Position numbers and translations under genes: made by a program. The notes under the pieces are model-generated. The model made no database searches, was not told the DNA's origin, and worked only from the letters and a program-made list of their open reading frames with translations. Source: Mycobacterium adipatum (GTDB lineage Bacteria; Actinomycetota; Actinomycetes; Mycobacteriales; Mycobacteriaceae). From it: a stretch of DNA of 64,000 nucleotides. This document shows positions 35,701 through 44,978 of this stretch, piece after piece. The stretch lies in contig NZ_CP015596.1 in the NCBI RefSeq assembly GCF_001644575.1, positions 1,426,001 to 1,490,000 on the forward strand. The letters run 5' to 3'. The stretch's first letter is position 1; the number at the start of each line of letters is the position of its first letter.

Positions 35701-36452
35701 TTGGTTCCCTTGTCGGTCCCGGCGAACGCGTCGCGGTGCTCATCGGACACGCCTGCGAGGTTCAGCTCGAAGGTGAAGCCCTGCTCCATGCGGTAGCGCG
35801 CGGTGACCGGCTGCACGTCGATGAAGTTCAGTGCCTCCTTGGCCGCCCGGATCACCCGGGTGTCCTTGCTGGCGATATCGCGGGCCACCCGCAGCGCGGA
35901 CTCGTCCAGATCGGCGCGCGGCACCACCTCGTGCACCGAGCCGAAATGGTGCAGGGTGTTCGCGTCCACGGTGGCCGCGGTGAAGAACAGTCGGCGCATC
36001 AGGTGCTGGGGCACCAGGCGCGAGAGGTGAGTGGCCGCGCCCAAGGCGCCGCGTTCCACCTCGGGCAGGCCGAACTTGGCGTCATCGGAGGCGACGATGA
36101 CGTCGGCGTTGCCGACCAGGCCGATACCGCCGCCGACGCAGAAGCCGTTGACGGCCGCGACCACGGGCACCTCGCACTCGTACACCGCCTTGAAGGCGTG
36201 GTAGCAGCCGCGGTTGGCGTCGATGAGCGCGGTGAAACCCTCGGTGTTCTGCATCTCTTTGATGTCCACGCCGGCGTTGAAGCCGCGGCCTTCGGCCCGC
36301 AGGATCACCACGTGGGTGCTGCGGTCGCGGCCGGCGGCGGTGATGGCATCGCCGAGTTCGAACCATCCGCGCGACGGGATGGCGTTGACCGGCGGGTAGT
36401 TGACGGTGACCGAGACGATGCCCGGTTCGACTGTCGCGGTGGTGATGGTCAT
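35697..36452 (-). CDS. echA20: EchA20, ring D-opening crotonase-family hydrolase
   Basis: A 251-residue crotonase. The oxyanion-hole segments are EGRGFNAGVDIKEM near residue 55 and AVNGFCVGGGIGLVGNADVIVAS near 100. In the HIP pathway EchA20 hydrolyses ring D of the bicyclic HIEC-CoA instead of hydrating a double bond. First gene of the minus-strand KstR2 operon; AGGAAG lies before the ATG at 36452 and the KstR2 box is 29-45 bp upstream. Equivalent to Rv3550. Confidence 0.92.
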   Translation of the reverse strand: MTITTATVEPGIVSVTVNYPPVNAIPSRGWFELGDAITAAGRDRSTHVVILRAEGRGFNAGVDIKEMQNTEGFTALIDANRGCYHAFKAVYECEVPVVAAVNGFCVGGGIGLVGNADVIVASDDAKFGLPEVERGALGAATHLSRLVPQHLMRRLFFTAATVDANTLHHFGSVHEVVPRADLDESALRVARDIASKDTRVIRAAKEALNFIDVQPVTARYRMEQGFTFELNLAGVSDEHRDAFAGTDKGTK

Positions 36453-36480
36453 CGATCACTTCCTGGAGGGGTCGCTACCT

Positions 36481-36504
36481 AAGCAAGCACTTGCTTGGTA
36501 CGCT
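36481..36504. promoter_or_regulatory. KstR2 operator (extended palindrome) between echA20 and SDR gene, with -10 element
   Basis: AAGCAAG-CA-CTTGCTT (36481-36496) contains a KstR2 core at 36482-36495 and is more symmetrical than the other two boxes in this window, with seven-base perfect arms. TACGCT at 36499-36504 follows and ends six bases before the GTG at 36511, so the plus-strand transcript is predicted leaderless. The minus-strand echA20 has a normal ribosome site. Confidence 0.92.
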
Positions 36505-36510
36505 AGCACA

Positions 36511-37284
36511 GTGACTGACGCGGCTGGAATCAATCTGCACCTGGATGGTCGGGTGGTCCTGGTGACCGGCGGAGTGCGTGGCGTCGGCGCCGGCATCAGC
36601 GAGGTCTTCGCCGGTCAGGGCGCCACCGTCATCACCTGTGCGCGACGGCCGGCCGAGGGTTCGCCCTACGAGTTCCATCCCTGCGACATCCGCGACGACG
36701 ATTCCGTGCGGGCTCTCATCGACACGATCGTGACCAACCATGGCCGGTTGGATGTGGTGGTCAACAACGCCGGTGGATCGCCCTATGTGCTGGCCGCAGA
36801 CGCCTCAGTCAAGTTCAGCACCAAGATCATCGAACTCAATCTGATCGGTGCCCTGTCGGTCTCCACCCATGCCAACGCCGTCATGCAGAACCAGGACTCC
36901 GGCGGCTGCATCATCAACATCTCCAGCGTCAGCGGGCACCGGCCCACCCCGGGCACCGCCGCCTACGGCGCCGCGAAGGCCGGTATCGACAACCTCACCT
37001 CGACACTCGCGGTGGAGTGGGCACCCAAGGTGCGGGTCAACTCGGTGGTCGTCGGCATGGTCGAGACCGAGCAGTCCGAACTGTTCTACGGCGATGCCGA
37101 ATCGATTGCGGCCATCTCCAGGAACGTCCCGCTGGGGCGCTTGGCCAAGCCGGCCGATATCGGTTGGGCGACAGCGTTCCTGGCATCCGAAGCCGCGTCC
37201 TACATCAGCGGTGCGTCGTTGCAGGTACACGGCGGCGGCGAGCCGCCGCACTACCTGTCGACCACAACCGCGGACATCAAGTAA
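36511..37284 (+). CDS. SDR oxidoreductase of the KstR2 regulon (Rv3549c-like)
   Basis: A 257-residue short-chain dehydrogenase. Cofactor motif VTGGVRGVG near residue 15, NNAGG near 90, and the catalytic Ser in NISSVSG with YGAAK near 155. The GTG at 36511 is chosen because it sits six bases after a -10 element behind the KstR2 box; in-frame starts further upstream would run through the operator. It should oxidise or reduce a hydroxy/keto group on a HIP-derived CoA ester, but the exact step is not assigned. It is followed by a second SDR 14 bp on. Confidence 0.85.
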   Translation: MTDAAGINLHLDGRVVLVTGGVRGVGAGISEVFAGQGATVITCARRPAEGSPYEFHPCDIRDDDSVRALIDTIVTNHGRLDVVVNNAGGSPYVLAADASVKFSTKIIELNLIGALSVSTHANAVMQNQDSGGCIINISSVSGHRPTPGTAAYGAAKAGIDNLTSTLAVEWAPKVRVNSVVVGMVETEQSELFYGDAESIAAISRNVPLGRLAKPADIGWATAFLASEAASYISGASLQVHGGGEPPHYLSTTTADIK

Positions 37285-37298
37285 AAGGAGAAACGACA

Positions 37299-38204
37299 AT
37301 GGGCTTGCTCGACGGCCGGGTGGTCATCGTGACCGGCGCCGGCGGCGGTATCGGACGCGAGCACGCGCTCGCCTTCGCCGCCGAGGGTGCGCGGGTGGTG
37401 GTCAACGACATCGGTGTCGGACTGGACGGTTCGCCGGCCGGTGGTGGCAGCGCCGCGCAGAGCGTGGTCGACGAAATCACCGCCGCCGGAGGCGAAGCCG
37501 TGACCAGTGGTGCCAATGTCGCGGACTGGGCACAGGCCGAGGGGCTCATCCAGACGGCGGTCGACAACTTCGGCACGCTGGATGTCCTGGTCAACAATGC
37601 CGGCATCGTCCGGGACCGGATGTTCGTCAACGCCACCGAGGACGAGTTCGACGCCGTCACCGCCGTGCACCTCAAGGGGCATTTCGCCACCATGAAACAT
37701 GCCGGGGCCTACTGGCGGGCGAAATCCAAGGCCGGCGAGACGGTGGATGCCCGCATCATCAACACCAGCTCCGGTGCCGGGCTGCAGGGCAGCGTCGGGC
37801 AGGCGACCTACAGTGCGTCCAAGGCCGGTATCGCCGCGCTGACCCTGGTTGCCGCGGCCGAGATGGGTCGCATCGGTGTCACCGTGAACGCCATTGCGCC
37901 GTCGGCCCGTACCCGGATGACCGAGACCGTGTTCGCCGACATGATGGCGACTCAGGACTCGGCGTTCGACGCCATGGCCCCGGAGAACATCTCCCCGCTG
38001 GTCGTGTGGCTGGGCAGCGTCGAGTCCCGGGATGTCACCGGCCGGGTCTTCGAGGTCGAGGGCGGCATCATCCGGGTCGCCGAGGGCTGGGCCCGCGGCG
38101 GCGAGATCGACAAGGGTGCCAAATGGGATCCGGCCGAACTCGGCCCGGTGGTCACCGATCTGCTGGCCAAGTCGCGCACCCCGCTACCGGTGTTCGGCGC
38201 CTGA
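37299..38204 (+). CDS. SDR oxidoreductase, 17beta-HSD4/multifunctional-enzyme-like (Rv3548c-like)
   Basis: A 301-residue SDR of the longer type related to the dehydrogenase part of peroxisomal multifunctional enzymes. TGAGGGIGREHALAFA near residue 12, NNAG near 97, the Ser in NTSSGAGLQG and YSASK near 170 are in place. AAAAGGAG precedes the ATG at 37299. It likely oxidises a 3-hydroxyacyl-CoA during beta-oxidation of sterol fragments. Being downstream of the SDR at 36511 it shares the KstR2 promoter. Position equals Rv3548c. Confidence 0.85.
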   Translation: MGLLDGRVVIVTGAGGGIGREHALAFAAEGARVVVNDIGVGLDGSPAGGGSAAQSVVDEITAAGGEAVTSGANVADWAQAEGLIQTAVDNFGTLDVLVNNAGIVRDRMFVNATEDEFDAVTAVHLKGHFATMKHAGAYWRAKSKAGETVDARIINTSSGAGLQGSVGQATYSASKAGIAALTLVAAAEMGRIGVTVNAIAPSARTRMTETVFADMMATQDSAFDAMAPENISPLVVWLGSVESRDVTGRVFEVEGGIIRVAEGWARGGEIDKGAKWDPAELGPVVTDLLAKSRTPLPVFGA

Positions 38205-38265
38205 TCTCGCCGCGGCAGCGCGACCGTGAACAGCAGTCCGGCGATCGCCCGCAGAATCGCCGGAT

Positions 38266-38787
38266 TCACTGCTTGGCCGGGTCGGTGGTGCAGATGGTCA
38301 GCAAGGACCGGCGGTTCCGCTCGGCAACCTGTTGTGCATCGAGCCAGCCGATCCCCGCAAAATAGAACGTGTCCGGGTCGTGCCGGGGGGAACCCTCGAC
38401 GATCTCGCTGATCCGCGTGGGCGTCGACCCCGAACCTTCTGGTGCGGTCACGATGAGGGTCACCTCTTCGGCTGTGCGCCAATCGAACCCGGCAGGTAAC
38501 GGCTCGGTGACCTGCAGCCCGTCGTACGGCCCGCCCACCGTCAACTGGTCGAACCGAGCGGTGCCGCGGACCGGCGCCAGGGTCAGCCGGCCGGCATCCG
38601 GAGTGAACAGCACGACCACCCGGGACACCTCGTCACACGGTGTGCCGGTCGACAGCGCCAACTTGCCGTCGGTCATCCGCGCGCCGAATACCGCCGGCAA
38701 TGATGTCGCCTCGGGATCGGGCCCCACCAGTTGACAGCCCGAGACCGCGGTCGCCGCCAGAGCGCCGGCCAGCACGCGCGCGATCAC
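38266..38787 (-). CDS. Putative lipoprotein coupled to the type VII effector-like gene
   Basis: A 173-residue secreted lipoprotein candidate: a short basic N-terminus, a hydrophobic run and the lipobox AVSGC (Cys near residue 18). The mature part has one further pair of Cys (TPCDEVS and TICTTD) and no domain I recognise. The GTG at 38787 overlaps the stop of the upstream EspA/EspE-like gene (GTGA), so both are co-translated. The pairing suggests a functional link, such as a surface partner or an inhibitor of the effector, but that is inference. Confidence 0.7.
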   Translation of the reverse strand: MIARVLAGALAATAVSGCQLVGPDPEATSLPAVFGARMTDGKLALSTGTPCDEVSRVVVLFTPDAGRLTLAPVRGTARFDQLTVGGPYDGLQVTEPLPAGFDWRTAEEVTLIVTAPEGSGSTPTRISEIVEGSPRHDPDTFYFAGIGWLDAQQVAERNRRSLLTICTTDPAKQ

Positions 38788-40097
38788 GTGTAGCCCCCGT
38801 CGCCCCACCCGGCCTCCCGTTCGATGCCGTCGGAGTCGGTGACGGCCGCCCACAGCATGCCGAGGTAACCCTTGTCGGCCCATTGGCGCGAGTGCATCTC
38901 CTCGTGGTGCAGCAGGCGATCCAGGTCCAGTCGGCCCGCGGTCGGGTTGCCGTCCGCTCCGATGCCGCGCGACACCCCGGACTCGACGGTGGCGCGCAAC
39001 TGTTCGCCCGGATTGTGTCCGTGGCCGATGTTCTCCATGAAGATGTCGCCCCAGGCGGTTCCGCCCTTCCAGCTGAACTGGTCCTGCACCCAGTTGCCGC
39101 CTATCCCCATCAGCATGCCGTTGGGTGTGGTCATCAGCGCCCCGTCGGCGCCGAGGATGAACGGCACGTCCTCGGTGTAGCTCCAGGAGTTCGCGTTCTG
39201 CCGGTCGATGATCCGCTGCACCTCATCGGCGTTGTAGGGCTCGGCAGGAAAGTCCGTCGTCGGGTTGTCCCCGTAGCCGGTGCCGGCGTTGAGGATGTAG
39301 GTCATCAGCACCGCGTTGCGGGCATCCTCGCCGGAGGTGCCCTTCGGCAGTTGGAAGAACGATTTCCCGTCGGGGTCCTTGACCCGTGACATGCCTTCCA
39401 GCACCGCGAAGCCGGCCGGGGAGATGCCGTGACGACGCGCGACGTCGACGATCGTCTCCGGCGGAACCCCCTGACGCTCGGCGTTTTCCAGCCATTCCCG
39501 GTAGTAACCGCTGGGCGTCTCGTGAAGAAGTCCCGCCGCACGGAGCGCCGTCTCGTAACTGTTCTGCGGTGCGGGAAGCCCCGGCTTGTCACCGCCCCCG
39601 AACCTCTGGACACCCAACGCCCGATACTCCTCGCCGAGTGCGGCTATGCGGGCGCCGACGGCATTGAGGTCGCTGTTGGACCGGCTCACCGTGTCGATCA
39701 CCTCGGTGAGACCCCGAGCCACCACGGGCACGAGCATGCGTTGACCGGCGGCCGTCGGCGGCACGCTCGCGGCGGCATCGACCACCCAGCGCCGGGTGGC
39801 GTCCAAGCTCTCCCGGCCACCCCTGACCAGGCGTGCGGACTCGTCGACCTGCTCGCGCAACCGCCGGTCGAGGTCGGCCATCGCCGTCAGGACACGGCCC
39901 TGCTCGGCGTTGACCGCCGCGTACGCGTCCGCCGAGGGCCCCGTCCAGCGACCCGCGGGGGCCGCCGCGCCGACCTGTTCGGCAAGCCGGCGCAGGGTAG
40001 AACTCCCGTCGAAGTCGGATCCGTCCTGGGGTGCCCCCGCACCGAACGTCGCGCGGGCATTCGACCAGGTGGACATGAACGCGTCGAGCACACCCAT
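38784..40097 (-). CDS. EspA/EspE-like type VII secretion effector with C-terminal HExxH motif
   Basis: A 437-residue protein. Residues about 1-170 resemble the EspA/EspE ESX-substrate domain: LDAFMSTWSNARATFG at the start, a WxG-type turn in GRWTGPSADAYAAV near residue 48, and long amphipathic helices. The middle contains a WxG- and Gly-rich region. Near the C-terminus HHEEMHSRQW gives HExxH (residues 398-402), with Glu-x-x-Ala in EREAGW (about 426-429), the pattern of a zinc metallopeptidase. There is no classical signal peptide, as expected for ESX substrates. It is followed by a coupled lipoprotein. Peptidase activity is inferred. Confidence 0.7.
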   Translation of the reverse strand: MGVLDAFMSTWSNARATFGAGAPQDGSDFDGSSTLRRLAEQVGAAAPAGRWTGPSADAYAAVNAEQGRVLTAMADLDRRLREQVDESARLVRGGRESLDATRRWVVDAAASVPPTAAGQRMLVPVVARGLTEVIDTVSRSNSDLNAVGARIAALGEEYRALGVQRFGGGDKPGLPAPQNSYETALRAAGLLHETPSGYYREWLENAERQGVPPETIVDVARRHGISPAGFAVLEGMSRVKDPDGKSFFQLPKGTSGEDARNAVLMTYILNAGTGYGDNPTTDFPAEPYNADEVQRIIDRQNANSWSYTEDVPFILGADGALMTTPNGMLMGIGGNWVQDQFSWKGGTAWGDIFMENIGHGHNPGEQLRATVESGVSRGIGADGNPTAGRLDLDRLLHHEEMHSRQWADKGYLGMLWAAVTDSDGIEREAGWGDGGYT

Positions 40098-40162
40098 GCA
40101 GATCAGTGTTCCACGGCGCCGAGACCCCCGGATGCAGTGATTTTGCGGGTCCGCCAGGTCGG

Positions 40163-41329
40163 CTACGCGGCGTTGGCGGCACCGTCGGCGGGCCGCCCGG
40201 CCCGCTTGACTTCGGTTGTGTCCCTTACCCGCGGCGCCGTGGCGGGACGGCCGGGCTTCTTCACCGTACGGGTGGTCCGCAGTGTCTTGACCGGTGCTTC
40301 GTCCGCCGGCTCCGGCTCCGAAACCTCCGCGGGCCCCGCGATCCGGGACGGTAGGGCGGTGACTCCGGTATCGCTGGTCGTCGTGGTCTCCGGTGCGCTC
40401 GGCCGGATCACCTTGTCGACCTCGTCGACGACATCGCGGACCACCGTCACGGCGAACCGGACGGGGGCCCGCACGACGGCACCGACACCGTCGCGGATGG
40501 CGGTCGCTATCGCGCGGATATCGCCGCTGCCGAACGCCTGCGCCACCCGGTAGGCCGCGGTCTGCGGGGCGACGACCAGGTCCCGCGCAGCGACGAACAA
40601 TTTGGTGCCCAGTGAGGTGGGACCGACGGGTAGCCCCGCCCAGTTCGTCAGGGTCCAGCCCTCCTCGGCGCTGCCCTGCACCACCACGGTCTCGGTGTTG
40701 TCGAGGCGATGCCGCAACATCAGCCCCAGGTCGGGGTTGTCGACGTTCATCATCGCCCAGAACATGATGGTGGCGGCGTGGGAGAACACCACGGGGTTCT
40801 GCGCGCCGGAGTCCTCGACGAGTCGCAGGGCCGCGTCCACCCGCCCGTCGAACGCGTTGCCGTCGCCGCCACCGGGGACACGCACCGAGCGCGCCCCGAG
40901 CGTCCACAGCGCGGGGGCCAGCACGTAGCCGATCCCGCCCGGTCCGGCATCAGACCAGCCCTCGAACCAACCCGCGTTGATCTCACGGAATCCGGGTAGT
41001 GCGGTGGGGGTGAGTCCGGTGGCGGTCGCGAACGGTGCTGCAGTTTCGATGGTGCGCACCATGTTCGACGTGTAGATGGCGTCATAGTCGGCCCCGTTGG
41101 CCGCCAGCGCGGCCGCGACCGCCGCGGACTGCGCCTGGCCCAGCGGGGTCAGATGCGCACCGGGTATGGAGTTGTCGATGGTGTGGGATGCGTTGGAGGC
41201 GGACTCGCCGTGTCGGACGAAGGTCACCGTCATCGCCGCCGCGGGCAGCGCCGTGGCCACCAACACCACCGCGGCGAGCAGCGCTGCGAACAGGACGTTC
41301 AGCGACCGGCGGTGTGACCCCGAGACCAT
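40163..41329 (-). CDS. Secreted or membrane-anchored histidine phosphatase family protein
   Basis: A 388-residue protein with an N-terminal hydrophobic signal or anchor (residues about 10-33, ending PAAAM) directly followed by a phosphoglycerate-mutase-type domain. The phospho-acceptor motif is FVRHGESASNA near residue 37, a conserved EINAGWFEGW is near 128, and the second His is in FSHAATIMF near 190. A Pro/Thr/Lys/Arg-rich tail (about 330-388) looks cell-wall-associated or disordered. Substrate unknown. It is not coupled to the effector gene 65 bp downstream. Confidence 0.82.
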   Translation of the reverse strand: MVSGSHRRSLNVLFAALLAAVVLVATALPAAAMTVTFVRHGESASNASHTIDNSIPGAHLTPLGQAQSAAVAAALAANGADYDAIYTSNMVRTIETAAPFATATGLTPTALPGFREINAGWFEGWSDAGPGGIGYVLAPALWTLGARSVRVPGGGDGNAFDGRVDAALRLVEDSGAQNPVVFSHAATIMFWAMMNVDNPDLGLMLRHRLDNTETVVVQGSAEEGWTLTNWAGLPVGPTSLGTKLFVAARDLVVAPQTAAYRVAQAFGSGDIRAIATAIRDGVGAVVRAPVRFAVTVVRDVVDEVDKVIRPSAPETTTTSDTGVTALPSRIAGPAEVSEPEPADEAPVKTLRTTRTVKKPGRPATAPRVRDTTEVKRAGRPADGAANAA

Positions 41330-41346
41330 CGGATCACAGTAGCGAG

Positions 41347-41826
41347 CTAGGCGGGATCGCAGATGAGGATCGGGATCTTGCGATCGGTGTAGGAGCGGTA
41401 GTTCGCGAAGTCCGGATACATCGCGTCCAGCTTGGGCCAGTACTCGTCACGCTCGGCATCGGTGGCTTCCCGTGCCACCAGATCCAGCTTGTCCTTCTTG
41501 GTCTGGAACGAGATCGACGGATTCGCCTTGATGTTCAGGTACCACATCGGGTTGGTCGCCCGGCCGCCCTGGGAGGCGACCAGCACGATGCGCCGGCCCT
41601 CCTGAAGGAACAGCAGCGGACTGTCACGGGGCTCACCGGATTTGCGTCCGACGGTGGTCAGGATGCCGACCTCGGCACCCCTGAGGAACTTGTTGCCGAG
41701 CTTGCCGCCCGACTTCTTGAAGATCCAGGTCTGTGCTCGCGACATCCACTTGATGGCGGTCCCGGTGGAGGGCGCGTTGAGTCGCTCCACCTGCTTGGCG
41801 TTGAGCGGTCGGGGGGTGTCGGCCAT
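41347..41826 (-). CDS. Ddn-family deazaflavin (F420)-dependent nitroreductase
   Basis: A 159-residue split-barrel protein. GRKSGEPRDSPLLFLQEGRRIVLVASQGGRATNPMWYLNIKANP carries the hallmark features of the Ddn family that binds F420H2 at the barrel edge, preceded by a basic N-terminal helix (MSRAQTWIFKKSGGKLGNKFL) that in Ddn contacts the membrane. Genomic position near fadA5 equals Rv3547. Proposed physiological roles are quinone reduction; activation of nitroimidazole drugs is known for the M. tuberculosis protein but cannot be assumed here. Confidence 0.87.
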   Translation of the reverse strand: MADTPRPLNAKQVERLNAPSTGTAIKWMSRAQTWIFKKSGGKLGNKFLRGAEVGILTTVGRKSGEPRDSPLLFLQEGRRIVLVASQGGRATNPMWYLNIKANPSISFQTKKDKLDLVAREATDAERDEYWPKLDAMYPDFANYRSYTDRKIPILICDPA

Positions 41827-41835
41827 GAGGTGACC

Positions 41836-42209
41836 TTATCGGCTGATGAACGGCGTCAACGACGCGCGGATGTGGTGGATTCGGGGATCGTCGGCGGGAA
41901 TCAGGAACGTCTCGTCGACATGTGAGCAGACCCGACGGCCGAACAGCCGGGGCTTGGTCAACACGTCGAACTGTGCCCGGATCTGGTCACCGTCGACGGT
42001 GAACCGCGGCGGCGTCGTCTTCTCGATGACCTTGAACTGCGGGCCGTTGTTCAGGCTGCGTCGCAGATGCTCCCCGGAACGCCCTGTCTTGAGCCCCATC
42101 TCGATCCGGATGCAGTCCGGGTGGAACGGCACATCGTCGGCCCGATGGCTGGACAGCGCGTCGATATAGGCCTGCGCGGCCGCGATCCGGTCGCTGTCGG
42201 AAGCGGTCA

Positions 42210-42210
<1 letters not shown>
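41836..42210 (-). CDS. SnoaL/NTF2-like small protein
   Basis: A 124-residue protein with the layout of an NTF2/SnoaL-like cone fold: an N-terminal helix with AAAQAYIDALSSHRADDVPFHPDCIRIE, then alternating beta strands (FTVDGDQIRAQFDVL, VCSHVDETFLIP). No catalytic set is evident. It starts with ATG 42210, overlapping the last micro-ORF stop of the 61-bp repeat (TGATG), and lies in the same direction as fadA5. A role as hydratase, isomerase or binding protein for sterol intermediates is possible but unproven. Confidence 0.65.
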
Positions 42211-43587
<1,377 letters not shown>

Positions 43588-43598
43588 GACAAGCGGCG

Positions 43599-43727
43599 AT
43601 GCGCCCACGCCTTTTATCTGCGGTGGAGGCATGTTTCAATGGTTCACAAGTGGCACTAGAAGGAATTGTTGATGTCGCCCAACCTGTGCCCCGACACGTG
43701 CAAGGAGAGTTCGCATGCCCAGCCTGA
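43599..43727 (+). CDS. Possible upstream ORF (42 aa) overlapping the cyp125 start
   Basis: An ATG 11 bases after the candidate -10 opens a 42-residue frame starting MRPRLLSAVEACFNG and ending FACPA, whose TGA lies 10 bases inside cyp125. Such near-leaderless short ORFs are common in mycobacterial 5' leaders and can couple or attenuate translation. It has two Cys and no known domain. Without conservation data this is only a candidate. Confidence 0.25.
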   Translation: MRPRLLSAVEACFNGSQVALEGIVDVAQPVPRHVQGEFACPA

Positions 43728-44959
43728 ACCTGCCCGAAGGCTTCGATCCGCTCGACGCGAGCCTGAACCTCGAACGGCTGCCCGTCGAAGAGCTGGCCGC
43801 GATCCGCAACGCCGAACCGGTGCACTGGGTGGACGTACCCGGTGGAACCGGCGGATTCGGTGACAAGGGGTACTGGATCGTCACCAAGCATGCCGATGTC
43901 AAGGAGGTGTCCAAGCGCAACGACGTCTTCGGCAGCTCCCCGGACGGTGCCATCCCGGTCTGGCCGCAGGAGATGACGCGCGATGCGATCGACCTGCAGA
44001 AGGCTGTGCTGCTCAACATGGACGCCCCGCAGCACACCCGGCTGCGCAAGATCATCTCGCGGGGCTTCACCCCGCGCGCGGTCGGGCGTCTGGAAGACGA
44101 ACTGCGCGCCCGGGCCCGCAAGATCGCCGAGACCGCCGCCGCGGACGGCACCGGTGACTTCGTCGAGCAGGTCTCGTGCGAGCTGCCGCTGCAGGCCATC
44201 GCCGAACTGCTCGGCGTGCCACAGGACGATCGCGACAAGCTCTTCCGGTGGTCCAATGAGATGACCGCCGGCGAGGATCCGGAGTACGCCGACGTGGATC
44301 CGGCGATGTCCTCGTTCGAACTGATCACCTACGCCATGAAGATGGCCGAGGAGCGGGCCAAGAACCCGACCGAGGACATCGTCACCAAGCTCATCGAGGC
44401 CGACATCGACGGTGAGAAGCTCTCCGATGACGAGTTCGGCTTCTTCGTGGTGATGCTCGCGGTGGCGGGCAACGAAACCACCCGCAACTCGATCACGCAC
44501 GGCATGATCGCCTTCGCCCAGAATCCCGAGCAGTGGGAGCTGTACAAGAAGGAACGTCCGGGTACCGCCGCCGACGAGATCATCCGTTGGGCCACACCGG
44601 TTTCGGCCTTCCAGCGCACGGCGCTGGAAGACACTGAGCTCAACGGTGTGCAGATCAAGAAGGGGGACCGGGTGGTGATGTCCTACCGCTCGGCGAACTT
44701 CGACGACGAGGCGTTCGACAATCCGCACGCGTTCAACATCCTGCGCGACCCGAACCCGCACGTCGGATTCGGCGGCACCGGCGCCCATTACTGTATCGGT
44801 GCCAACCTGGCACGGATGACGATCAACCTGATCTTCAACGCGATCGCCGACGTGATGCCCGATATCAAGCCGATCGGCGAACCCGAGCGGCTGAAGTCCG
44901 GCTGGCTCAACGGCATCAAGCATTGGCAGGTCGACTACACCGGCGCTTCGGCGAACTAG
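43715..44959 (+). CDS. cyp125: CYP125, steroid C26/C27-monooxygenase
   Basis: A 414-residue soluble bacterial P450. The I-helix oxygen-binding segment is AVAGNETTRNS near residue 250, ExxR is in DEIIRWATP near 289, and the heme-Cys motif is FGGTGAHYCIGANLAR near 350-365. CYP125 hydroxylates and oxidises the terminal methyl of the cholesterol side chain, starting its breakdown. It leads the operon fadE28-fadE29-chsH2-chsH1-ltp2. The ATG at 43715 follows AAGGAGAG by seven bases. No dedicated ferredoxin lies next to it; the one at 63559 is a possible electron donor. Confidence 0.95.
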   Translation: MPSLNLPEGFDPLDASLNLERLPVEELAAIRNAEPVHWVDVPGGTGGFGDKGYWIVTKHADVKEVSKRNDVFGSSPDGAIPVWPQEMTRDAIDLQKAVLLNMDAPQHTRLRKIISRGFTPRAVGRLEDELRARARKIAETAAADGTGDFVEQVSCELPLQAIAELLGVPQDDRDKLFRWSNEMTAGEDPEYADVDPAMSSFELITYAMKMAEERAKNPTEDIVTKLIEADIDGEKLSDDEFGFFVVMLAVAGNETTRNSITHGMIAFAQNPEQWELYKKERPGTAADEIIRWATPVSAFQRTALEDTELNGVQIKKGDRVVMSYRSANFDDEAFDNPHAFNILRDPNPHVGFGGTGAHYCIGANLARMTINLIFNAIADVMPDIKPIGEPERLKSGWLNGIKHWQVDYTGASAN

Positions 44960-44978
44960 ATCCTAAGGAGCAGAACGG

